Positions 1-6,296 of a stretch of 6,296 nucleotides of DNA are shown here, piece by piece. Each line of letters begins with the position of its first letter. Position 1 is the first letter of the stretch. The stretch lies in NCBI GenBank assembly GCA_020431545.1, contig JAGQIB010000196.1:1-6296 (forward strand). The letters are read 5' to 3'. The notes under the pieces are model-generated. The model searched no databases, was not told the origin of the DNA, and worked only from the letters and a program-made list of their open reading frames with translations. Position numbers and translations under genes: made by a program. This stretch comes from Gemmatimonadota bacterium (lineage in GTDB: Bacteria; ARS69).

Positions 1-1
1 G

Positions 2-412
2 ATCATGGGGCGCATCGACGACGTCATCAACGTCAGTGGTCACCGGCTCAGCACGATCGAAGTCGAAAGCGCGCTGGTCAGCCATCCGAACGTCGCCGAA
101 GCGGCCGCCATCGGCCGGAAAGACGACATCAAGGGGCAAGCGATCGCCGCGTTTGTGACCATCAAGTCCGGCGAGCCTTCGGAAGCCCTGCGCAAAGATT
201 TGCAAGCGCACGTGCGGAAGGAGATCGGCGCCCTGGCTGTGCCTGACGACGTCCGTTTCACGGCTTCGCTCCCCAAGACGCGCAGCGGCAAGATCATGCG
301 TCGTCTGCTGCGCGACATCGCCGAGGGTCGGGCGCTCGGAGACACCACGACGCTCGCGGATCCGAACGTCGTGAAGTCGTTGCGCGAGCAGTACGAGGAC
401 AAGGAAGGGTAA
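2..412 (+). CDS. acsA: Acetyl-coenzyme A synthetase (AMP-forming), C-terminal fragment
   Basis: This is the 3' end of an acetyl-CoA synthetase, which activates acetate to acetyl-AMP and then acetyl-CoA in the cytoplasm. The reading frame is open from the left edge and ends at TAA 410-412. The ATG at 5 is internal, because the codon before it also fits the family, so most of the roughly 650-residue enzyme lies upstream. What is visible is the mobile C-terminal domain. It has the hinge-region motif GRIDDVINVSGHR just after the edge, then IESALVSHP-like spacing (here VESALVSHPNVAEAA), then KGQAIAAFVT. The PKTRSGKIMRR motif follows, with its catalytic lysine at codon 290-292. In this family that lysine is the one blocked by Pat-type acetylation and restored by CobB/Sir2 deacetylases. 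The tail (LGDTTTLADPNVV) is also Acs-like, which favours acetyl- over longer-chain acyl-CoA synthetases; propionyl-CoA synthetase is the main alternative. The next gene follows after 4 bases. Confidence 0.93.
   Translation: MMGRIDDVINVSGHRLSTIEVESALVSHPNVAEAAAIGRKDDIKGQAIAAFVTIKSGEPSEALRKDLQAHVRKEIGALAVPDDVRFTASLPKTRSGKIMRRLLRDIAEGRALGDTTTLADPNVVKSLREQYEDKEG
402..408 (+). promoter_or_regulatory. Shine-Dalgarno site for the TTG-started FHA-GAF-PP2C gene
   Basis: AGGAAGG lies inside the last codons of the acs gene, 8 bases before the TTG at 417. It supports this unusual start codon and the close coupling of the two genes. No ATG or GTG that would keep the FHA domain is available nearby. Confidence 0.6.
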
Positions 413-416
413 CGTC

Positions 417-2048
417 TTGGCGTTCATCCTCGCGGGAGAGCATCAAGGGGCTCCTCTTTCCGTCACCCTCCGTCCGGACGAGGAAGCGCGCGTCGGGCGC
501 GGGACCGGCAACGATCTGGTGATCCCGAGCCAGACGGTCTCGCGCAATCACGCGCGCCTCGTCGCGCGCGGGGAGCGCGTCGAGATCACGGATCTCGGCA
601 GCCTGAACGGCACGCGGATCAACGGCCGCGACGTGACGGGCGAGGCGCTCGCGGTGCCCGGCGACACGGTGGAGTTCGGCAGCGTGATGCTCCGCCTCGC
701 AGACGATTCCGCGCCCTCGGCACCGTCGCCGGCGTTCTCCGAGGACGCCGACCTCTCCCACAGCATGGTGCTTTCCCGCGACGAGATCACGAGCTCGCAC
801 CATCTGCTCACCGAGAGCGATCGGGTGCTCAAGCTGCTGACCGAGGTCGGCCAGATCGTCGTGCTGCCGGAGCAGCCCGAGCAGACGTTCGATCGCATCC
901 TCGAGCTGGTCGAGCGTGCGATTCCCGCCGACCGGATCCTCATCCTCGTGCGCGAGGAACCGGGCGTGGACCCGGTTCAGAAGGCCGCGCGCGTGCGGGG
1001 AGATCGGGCGCTCGGCCGACTGATGCTGAGCCGCACGATGGTGCGCATGGTCGTCGACGAAGGCTCGGCCCTGCTCACCGGCGACGTCCAATCGGACGAG
1101 CGCTTCATGAACCAGCAGTCGATCATGGCCCAGGACCTTCGCTCCGCCATGGCGGTGCCGCTCTCTTTCCACGAGGAGATTCTCGGCGTCCTCTACGTGG
1201 ACACGAACGACCCGCTCACGTCGTACCAGGCTCACGACCTGCGCATGCTCACGGTGCTGGGCCACATGCTCGGCACGAAGATCTCGAACTGGCGACTGCT
1301 CGACCGGGTCCGCGAACAGGAACGGCTCGAGGAGGAGATGCGCACGGCGCGCACGATCCAGCGTCGCCTGCTCCCGCAGACCATGCCGGAGCTCCCGGAC
1401 TTCGAGCTCGCGGCCCGCCAGGAGATGTGCGACGCCGTCGGCGGCGACCTCTACGATGCGGGCGTCCTCCCGGACGGCCGACTGCAGTTCCTCGTGGGCG
1501 ACGTTTCCGGCCACGGGATTCCGGCCGCCCTGCTCATGGCCGACGCGCTCGCCACACTGCGCGGACTGCGCGGCTCGGGCCGCCCGCCCGGGGAGATCGT
1601 GGGCGACCTGGACCGCCACCTGCTCGGCTCGACCGAGGACCGTCATTACCTCACGCTGTTCTTCGCCGAGCTCGACCCCGCCACCGCCACGGTTCGACTC
1701 GTGAGCGCCGGGCACCCGCCGGCTTGCCTCGTCACGGGCGATCGCGTGGAGTTCGTGGAGTCGAGCGGCTTCCCCGTCGGGCTGCTCGACATGCCCAAGG
1801 AGTACTCCGTGACCGAGGTCGTGCTGCCGCCCGGCTCCACGCTCCTCGTGTACACGGACGGAATCACGGAGGCGGCCCGCGGGGAGGAGCAGTTCGGCGA
1901 CCGTCAGTTCGCGAGGATTCTCGCGGAGTGCGGCGACCTCACCGCGGGCGCTCTCACGGAGCGCGTGGAGCACGAGGTCCGCTCCTGGCTGGGCGACGAA
2001 GGCTCGGACGACGATCTCACGCTCGTGGCGCTCCGGAGGATCCGCTGA
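417..2048 (+). CDS. FHA-GAF-PP2C (RsbU/SpoIIE-type) serine/threonine protein phosphatase
   Basis: This 543-residue cytoplasmic signalling protein has no signal peptide or membrane segment. Residues about 1-95 form an FHA domain, a phosphothreonine-peptide reader, with VGRGTGND at 26-33, the SRNH binding motif at 42-45 and DLGSLNGT at 59-66. Residues about 96-130 are a Ser/Pro-rich linker. Residues about 135-290 form a GAF sensor domain (AVPL at 246-249, LGVLYVD at 256-262). A charged helical linker at 292-318 ends in the RTIQRRLLP motif typical of RsbU-like proteins. Residues about 325-543 are the PP2C/SpoIIE phosphatase domain. Its metal ligands look intact: GGDLYD 342-347, GDVSGHG 361-367, YTDG 479-482 and DDDLTL 531-536. 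RsbU relatives dephosphorylate anti-sigma-factor antagonists, but no RsbV or RsbW homologue is in the window, so the substrate is unknown. The start is TTG, chosen because the FHA fold begins immediately after it and a good Shine-Dalgarno precedes it. The stop TGA overlaps the next gene. Confidence 0.93.
   Translation: MAFILAGEHQGAPLSVTLRPDEEARVGRGTGNDLVIPSQTVSRNHARLVARGERVEITDLGSLNGTRINGRDVTGEALAVPGDTVEFGSVMLRLADDSAPSAPSPAFSEDADLSHSMVLSRDEITSSHHLLTESDRVLKLLTEVGQIVVLPEQPEQTFDRILELVERAIPADRILILVREEPGVDPVQKAARVRGDRALGRLMLSRTMVRMVVDEGSALLTGDVQSDERFMNQQSIMAQDLRSAMAVPLSFHEEILGVLYVDTNDPLTSYQAHDLRMLTVLGHMLGTKISNWRLLDRVREQERLEEEMRTARTIQRRLLPQTMPELPDFELAARQEMCDAVGGDLYDAGVLPDGRLQFLVGDVSGHGIPAALLMADALATLRGLRGSGRPPGEIVGDLDRHLLGSTEDRHYLTLFFAELDPATATVRLVSAGHPPACLVTGDRVEFVESSGFPVGLLDMPKEYSVTEVVLPPGSTLLVYTDGITEAARGEEQFGDRQFARILAECGDLTAGALTERVEHEVRSWLGDEGSDDDLTLVALRRIR
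2035..2040 (+). promoter_or_regulatory. Shine-Dalgarno site for the sulfatase-family lipoprotein gene
   Basis: GGAGGA occupies the last codons of the phosphatase gene, four bases before CTG at 2045 (five if only the GGAGG core is counted). This strong site, together with the signal peptide that begins directly after it, places translation initiation at 2045-2050, where no ATG, GTG or TTG exists. Confidence 0.55.
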
Positions 2049-3787
2049 TCCCGCGGCGATCGTTCCCGGTTCTCCTGGCGACCGCCGGCCTTCTCACCGC
2101 CTGCGCTCCGGACGGCCCGCCGTCGCCGCCCGTGTTCCGCCCCGAGGTGCGCGATGCGCGCGGCGACGCGATCCCGCTCGAGCGGGTCGTCCGGACGGCG
2201 GTCGGGTGCGAGTCGTTCGCGCTCGCGCCCGGCGATGCCGCCACGGCCACGTTCGTCGTACCGGACGCAGGCGCGCTGCTGTTCGCGGCGTCCGGAAACG
2301 GAGAAGCCGGCCTCACACTGGAGCAAGGGGCTTCCTCCACGGAGCTCTGGCGGAACGATGCGCTCGGGGAAGGTCACTGGGAGCGCGCCACCATCGACCT
2401 CGGTCGCTGGAGCGGACGCGAGGTCCGGCTGGTGTACCGAGCCGTCGGCGACACGCGGGCCCCGATCCGCTTCGCGCGACCGGTCGTCTTCGGAGCCCGG
2501 GACGAGAGACCGGATCTCCTCCTCCACGTGATCGACACCCTGCGCGCGGACTGGATCGGCGCGCTCGGCTTCCCGGGCCCGTCCACCCCCCGGCTCGATC
2601 GACTCGCCCGCCGGGGAGTGATCGTCTCCGACGCGTGGTCCACGACGTCCTGGACCCGGCCCGCGATCGCCTCGCTGATGACCTCGCACTCCGCCCCGGC
2701 CCACGGAACGATCGACGAGCGGTCCCGTCTTCCCGCCGACCTCCCGACACTCGCCGAGCAGCTCCGGGATGCCGGGTGGATCACCGTCGCCCTCGTCACG
2801 AATCCGAACGCCGGATCGCCGGCCGGTCTGGATCGTGGCTTCGACCTCACCGTGGAGACGAACGAGCTGTTCCGCACCTGGCTCGCGAGACGCAGCGGCA
2901 GCGGCCCGGCGAGCTCGAGCGCCACGAGCGGCACCAGCGAGCGCGTGTTGACCTGGCTGGAGGAACACCTCGTCGAGTTCCGTGACGCGCCGCTGTTCCT
3001 GTACCTGCACGTGAACGACCCGCATGCGCCGTACGATCCGGCCCCTCCGTTCGACCGGATCGCGAGCCTCGGCAAGGACAACCTGCCGCGCCCCGGCGCG
3101 ATTCGCGCCTCGCACGCGTACGGCGGAGACGTCCGCGTGGCGGACACGTACTTCGGGAGGATCGAGCGCTTCCTGCAGGACAGCGGACGCGATCGGGTGC
3201 TCGTGAGCGTCGTGGCGGACCATGGCGAGGAGTTCCGCGAGCACGGACGAAACGGACACGGACTGCAGCTGATGCCGGAGACGGCGCGGATTCCGTGGAT
3301 CCTGGCCGGCCCGCGAGTCCCCGCCGGCCGGTCCGTGGCCGACCGGATCTCCCTCGTCGACGTCTCGCCCACGCTGCTCGAGCTGCTCGACGTGCCGATC
3401 CCCGCGGATTTCGGGGGGCGGAGCCTGGCCCCGGCGCTCACCGGCTCGCCGCTTCCGCCGACTCCGATCTACCTGCACCTCGTGAAGCTGAACGTGCGCA
3501 CGCAGGACGACTTCGACGGAGCGAGCGTCCCCGCCGACGTGGCCATCCTCGACGGGCCGGACAAGCTCGTGGGGCACGACTACGGCGAGGGGCGTTCGTT
3601 CGAGCTGTTCGATCTCGCGGGAGATCCGGGCGAGACCGTGGATGTCGCCGGCGATCGTCCGGAGCGTGCGAGCGACCTCGCCCGCCGCGTGTTCGTGTGG
3701 TGGGAATCGCGACGTCGCGCGCGCGAAGCGGCCACGATCGACGAGGCCGACGCCGAGATGCTGCGGGCGCTCGGCTACGCGGACTGA
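2045..3787 (+). CDS. Sulfatase-family (alkaline phosphatase superfamily) lipoprotein
   Basis: With the CTG start at 2045 this is a 580-residue protein. Residues 1-20 are a lipoprotein signal peptide: Arg4-Arg5, a hydrophobic core, and lipobox LTAC ending at Cys20. It is therefore probably anchored in the envelope. Residues about 21-155 are a beta-rich region of unknown function resembling a small carbohydrate-binding-type sandwich. The sulfatase fold follows at about 156-535. It has the first metal-site aspartate in VIDTLRAD (Asp164), TRPAIASLMTS at 204-214, NDPHAPY at 324-330 (His327), ADHGEEF at 391-397 (Asp392, His393) and His405. The family signatures VDVSPTLLELL and ELFDLAGDPGE are also present, and the C-terminus ends in LRALGYAD. 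Thr204 sits where sulfatases carry the Cys/Ser that becomes formylglycine. This resembles phosphatase and phosphoglycerol or phosphoethanolamine transferase relatives, so classical sulfatase activity is doubtful. Substrate unknown. Its 5' end overlaps the phosphatase gene, which suggests translational coupling. Confidence 0.88.
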   Translation: MIPRRSFPVLLATAGLLTACAPDGPPSPPVFRPEVRDARGDAIPLERVVRTAVGCESFALAPGDAATATFVVPDAGALLFAASGNGEAGLTLEQGASSTELWRNDALGEGHWERATIDLGRWSGREVRLVYRAVGDTRAPIRFARPVVFGARDERPDLLLHVIDTLRADWIGALGFPGPSTPRLDRLARRGVIVSDAWSTTSWTRPAIASLMTSHSAPAHGTIDERSRLPADLPTLAEQLRDAGWITVALVTNPNAGSPAGLDRGFDLTVETNELFRTWLARRSGSGPASSSATSGTSERVLTWLEEHLVEFRDAPLFLYLHVNDPHAPYDPAPPFDRIASLGKDNLPRPGAIRASHAYGGDVRVADTYFGRIERFLQDSGRDRVLVSVVADHGEEFREHGRNGHGLQLMPETARIPWILAGPRVPAGRSVADRISLVDVSPTLLELLDVPIPADFGGRSLAPALTGSPLPPTPIYLHLVKLNVRTQDDFDGASVPADVAILDGPDKLVGHDYGEGRSFELFDLAGDPGETVDVAGDRPERASDLARRVFVWWESRRRAREAATIDEADAEMLRALGYAD

Positions 3788-3798
3788 GCGATCGCGCG

Positions 3799-3815
3799 CG
3801 ACCGCTATCCGGTCG
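3799..3815. terminator. Possible short hairpin between convergent genes
   Basis: CGACCG (3799-3804) and CGGTCG (3810-3815) can pair as a 6-bp stem with a 5-base CTATC loop, between the convergent stops of the sulfatase-family gene and the kinase gene. It is the only paired structure I saw at this junction. No T-run follows on either strand and it overlaps the kinase stop codon, so it is at best a weak, possibly bidirectional termination signal. Confidence 0.2.
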
Positions 3816-6296
3816 GCGACGTCCTTCGCAGCGGGAGGCTCGGCTCCTCGCTTGCCCGCCCGCCGCGCGCCGCCCAGATGCCCCAGCCGAGGATCAGCAG
3901 CACCACGAACATCCGGAGATGGCCGATCCCCGCGTACCAGCGCGCGCCGTCGAGCGAGAGCCCGGAGTCGGAGATCAAGGCGCTCAGAACGAATCCCACC
4001 AGGAACGCGAGCAGACCGAATCTCACCTGCACCACGAGGAAGGCGACCGCGAGCGGAACCGCCACCAGAATCCGCTGCAGGCGCTCCGCGTCCGGTCCGT
4101 TGAACGCGAGGAACAGCACGAAGCCCACCACGTAGAGCGCCTGCGACACCCAGACGTTCTTGACCGTGATCCGCAGCAGCACCAGGAACAGGAATGACAG
4201 CATCGCGCTGAACGTCGAGTTCACGAACACCGCGAGCGTCGAACCGATCAACGGGAGCACGCCGTTCAGCGCGTCGAACGCGATGTGGTCGGGGCGCGGC
4301 GCGGGATGTCCCGTCCACTGGGGCAGGAACGCTCTCATGACGTCGGCCGCGGCCAGGACGAGAAAGAACATGCCCCCCACCAGGATGTCCCGTCCCACGA
4401 GCGGATCGCGCCAGCGGCCGGTGAGCAGGCGACTCCACGAGACCAGCCGCTCCGGCATCGTCTTGCGCACGTACGGCTCGAGCGCGAGGTAGAACGCCCA
4501 GAACAGGCTCGCCACGAGGAGGATCTGCGAACAGAAGTCGAGGAACTTCTGCACCGCCCCGCTCGGATCGGGAATCTGCTCGTACACGAGAAAGAAGATG
4601 AGACAGGAAGTTCCGAACACCGCGATCGCGAGTCGCGTGGCGCCGCGGCGGTCCCCGCGCCCGAGGCGCACGTTGCGTACCGCGAGGAACACGGCGATCA
4701 CCAGCAGGGAGAGGATCATCAGGACGAGCGCCGCCTCCATCACGATATCCCCCGTTCCGCGCGGCTTCGGGTCGGGCTCGCGGGGCGTCCGCCAGGGTCC
4801 GATCGTCTCCCAGGAGGAGACCGCTCCGTTCCACGCGCCCGCCTCGATGCGGATCTCGTGTCCCGGCCACTCCTTCCACTCTCCGACCCAGGCCTTCCGC
4901 GACGTCGTCTCGTGCTCCGGAGTCCACTCCACCGGTACCTCCACGAAGTCGGCGGGGTCGAGTCCGGCCGCGGCGAACAACGGCGCGTAGTCCGGCTCCA
5001 CCGCGGTGGAGTCGGCCGTGTCGCGGTCCGGCGGCACCACGGAGAGCAGGATCAGTCGTCCCTTCGTGTCGAGCGTCAGTCGGGCCATCCCCGGGGCATC
5101 GTTCGGGGGATCATCCCAGCGGACTCCGCCCTGGCTGTGATACGGGATCATCGGCGTCACGGATTGCCGGTACCAGAACGCCACCGCGGGCGGACGGGCG
5201 GTCCGGAGCACGTCCCAGCGATCCGCGCTGGAGTCGTTCTTCGCGATCCAGCTGAGCAGCCCACCATCCCGCCAGAATCCGCTCTGCCGGATCGACGTCG
5301 CCTCGAGCCCGACGGAACCGAGGATCTCCCGGGCTCGGTCCTGCAGGACCGACGTCGGCTTCTCCATGGGGTCCCAGTGCGTCACGCGCGCGCGTTCCAC
5401 CAGGGTCGCCGTGAGCAGGAGGCCCAGCAGGACACAGAGAGAGGACAGCACCACCAGGATCGGTTTCACGCGGTGCTCGGCTCCCGCCGCCGCCACCATC
5501 TCCACGGACGGCACTTCGCCGGCGGCCAGGGCCGCCGCGAGGGGATCCCCGCCGGGAAGCGCCGCCGCCACCGCAAAGGCGGACGCCGGACGTCGGGCGG
5601 GATCCGGATCCAGGCAGCGCGCGATCACGCGCTCGATCGCCGGATCGAGGTCCGGCAGCAGCGTGGTCACGCTCGTCGGTGTCGTCTCCCGCTGGCGACG
5701 CGCGAGGTCCGCGATCGAATCCGCCTCGAAGGCCCGTTTCCCGGTGAAGATCTCGTACAGCACGAGACCGAGCGCCCACAGATCGCTGCGCACGTCGGCC
5801 CGCTCGCCGGCGAGCTGCTCGGGTGCCATGTACGCCGGAGTTCCGGCGCGCGCCTCGGCGCCGGTGATGGCTCCGTCCGCACCCGCGAGTCCGAAGTCCG
5901 TGAGCCGGACGCGGCCCCGACCGTCGAGCATGACGTTCGCGGGCTTGAGGTCCCGGTGCAGCACGCCGCGATCGTGCAACGCGCCGAGGCCGGCGCACAG
6001 CTGACGCGCGATCTCGACTCCCTTCTCCTGGGGGATGCGCCCGATCCGCCGCAGCAGGGCGGCGAGATCCTCGCCGTCGACGTACTCCATGGAGAGGAAC
6101 GAGCGCCCCTCGACCTCACCGAAGTCGTACACCCGACACACGTTCGGATGCGCGACCTCGCGCGCCGTGCGGACCTCGTTCAGGAACCGGCGGCGCCGAT
6201 CCGCATCGGCCTGCAGCGACTCCGGCAGGAACTTCAGCGCGACGGACTGTCCGAGCGTGAGGTCGTCGGCACGATAGACGTCGCCCATGCCGCCCT
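3805..6296 (-). CDS. Membrane Ser/Thr protein kinase with extracytoplasmic and polytopic C-terminal domains (N-terminus beyond window)
   Basis: This Hanks-type kinase runs off the right edge. The frame is open there and reads GG-MGDVY, the glycine-rich ATP loop, so the ATG at 6288-6286 is the loop methionine and not the start. Numbering from that Met, residues 1-245 are the catalytic domain: Lys19 (VALK), Glu38, HRDLKPAN 111-118, DFG 131-133, Thr150 and APE 155-157. All catalytic residues are present. Residues 275-296 are a transmembrane helix. Residues about 297-515 are a Trp-rich extracytoplasmic domain beginning WDPMEKPTSVLQDRAREIL. From 516 about nine more membrane helices follow: near 516-537, 553-570, 584-604, 634-652, 680-705, 712-730, 739-754, 757-772 and 789-806. 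Basic loops (RLGRGDRR; around YVRKTMPERL) agree with a cytoplasmic kinase and cytoplasmic C-terminus. It probably senses an envelope or membrane signal; the ligand and the role of the polytopic part are unknown. It is convergent with the sulfatase-family gene, with 17 bases between them. Confidence 0.92.
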   Translation of the reverse strand, partial: GGMGDVYRADDLTLGQSVALKFLPESLQADADRRRRFLNEVRTAREVAHPNVCRVYDFGEVEGRSFLSMEYVDGEDLAALLRRIGRIPQEKGVEIARQLCAGLGALHDRGVLHRDLKPANVMLDGRGRVRLTDFGLAGADGAITGAEARAGTPAYMAPEQLAGERADVRSDLWALGLVLYEIFTGKRAFEADSIADLARRQRETTPTSVTTLLPDLDPAIERVIARCLDPDPARRPASAFAVAAALPGGDPLAAALAAGEVPSVEMVAAAGAEHRVKPILVVLSSLCVLLGLLLTATLVERARVTHWDPMEKPTSVLQDRAREILGSVGLEATSIRQSGFWRDGGLLSWIAKNDSSADRWDVLRTARPPAVAFWYRQSVTPMIPYHSQGGVRWDDPPNDAPGMARLTLDTKGRLILLSVVPPDRDTADSTAVEPDYAPLFAAAGLDPADFVEVPVEWTPEHETTSRKAWVGEWKEWPGHEIRIEAGAWNGAVSSWETIGPWRTPREPDPKPRGTGDIVMEAALVLMILSLLVIAVFLAVRNVRLGRGDRRGATRLAIAVFGTSCLIFFLVYEQIPDPSGAVQKFLDFCSQILLVASLFWAFYLALEPYVRKTMPERLVSWSRLLTGRWRDPLVGRDILVGGMFFLVLAAADVMRAFLPQWTGHPAPRPDHIAFDALNGVLPLIGSTLAVFVNSTFSAMLSFLFLVLLRITVKNVWVSQALYVVGFVLFLAFNGPDAERLQRILVAVPLAVAFLVVQVRFGLLAFLVGFVLSALISDSGLSLDGARWYAGIGHLRMFVVLLILGWGIWAARGGRASEEPSLPLRRTSPTG

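Noticed and set aside
5..7. ATG as the start of a 135-residue stand-alone protein
   Set aside because: The sequence matches only the C-terminal part of Acs and the frame is open to the left edge, so this is a truncated gene and not a small protein.
294..1973. A 559-codon minus-strand frame antisense to the phosphatase gene
   Set aside because: It has no domains and its composition is Arg/Ala/His/Glu-rich. The plus strand has an unambiguous FHA-GAF-PP2C protein.
1427..2044. Extension of the sulfatase-family frame upstream to an ATG at 1427
   Set aside because: The extension is an Arg/Pro/Gly-rich shadow of the phosphatase gene with no homology features. It would bury the lipoprotein signal peptide about 206 residues inside the protein.
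1904..4927. A 1007-codon open frame on the minus strand spanning parts of three genes
   Set aside because: Its product is a low-complexity Arg/Gly/Ala/Asp/Glu-rich sequence with no recognisable domain, and it runs antisense to genes with clear motifs. Long antisense frames like this follow from strong G/C third-position bias.
5366..6004. A plus-strand 212-codon frame antisense to the kinase domain
   Set aside because: It is Arg/Ser/Ala-rich with no domain and lies opposite intact kinase motifs; a composition artefact.
6286..6288. ATG as the start of the kinase gene
   Set aside because: The codons upstream to the edge encode Gly-Gly, so the Met belongs to the GGMGDVY ATP-binding loop. The real start lies outside the window.
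1..6296. CRISPR arrays, IS elements, tRNAs, riboswitches or attachment sites
   Set aside because: No regularly spaced repeats, transposase motifs, terminal inverted repeats or tRNA-like cloverleaf were seen. There is essentially no intergenic space to hold a riboswitch, and no promoter could be supported.

Overview
The window is GC-rich, densely packed bacterial chromosomal DNA holding four protein genes, two of them cut by the window edges. No tRNA, rRNA, mobile element, CRISPR array or phage gene was seen. Strong third-position G/C bias, a large FHA-GAF-PP2C regulator, a Hanks-type kinase fused to a polytopic membrane domain and a sulfatase-fold lipoprotein together suggest a free-living, signalling-rich, probably Gram-negative lineage. 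Acidobacteriota, Gemmatimonadota, Eisenbacteria-like or myxobacterial/deltaproteobacterial relatives all fit, but the sequence alone does not settle the phylum.

Layout. Positions 1-412 (+) carry the C-terminal end of an AMP-forming acetyl-CoA synthetase (Acs), including its acetylation-site lysine motif. Four bases later a TTG-started gene (417-2048, +) encodes a protein with an N-terminal FHA domain, a GAF domain, a short helical linker and a C-terminal RsbU/SpoIIE-type PP2C phosphatase. Its stop codon overlaps the apparent start of the third gene (2045-3787, +). That gene encodes a sulfatase/alkaline-phosphatase-superfamily protein with a lipoprotein signal peptide and appears to start at a non-canonical CTG. 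The three plus-strand genes are packed like one transcription unit. Seventeen bases after the third gene, in convergent orientation, lies the 3' end of the fourth (3805-6296, -). It is a Ser/Thr kinase with a single transmembrane segment, an extracytoplasmic domain of about 220 residues and a C-terminal block of about nine membrane segments. Its N-terminus lies beyond the right edge.

Functionally, the window pairs a membrane Ser/Thr kinase with a Ser/Thr phosphatase that carries a phosphothreonine-reading FHA domain, next to acetate activation and an envelope-anchored hydrolase or transferase. A phospho-signalling link between kinase and FHA-phosphatase is plausible but inferred only from domain logic and proximity. 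I did not find a clearly undescribed system. The points most worth a second look are the CTG start of the lipoprotein, its threonine in the sulfatase nucleophile position, and the unusual FHA-GAF-PP2C and kinase-polytopic architectures.
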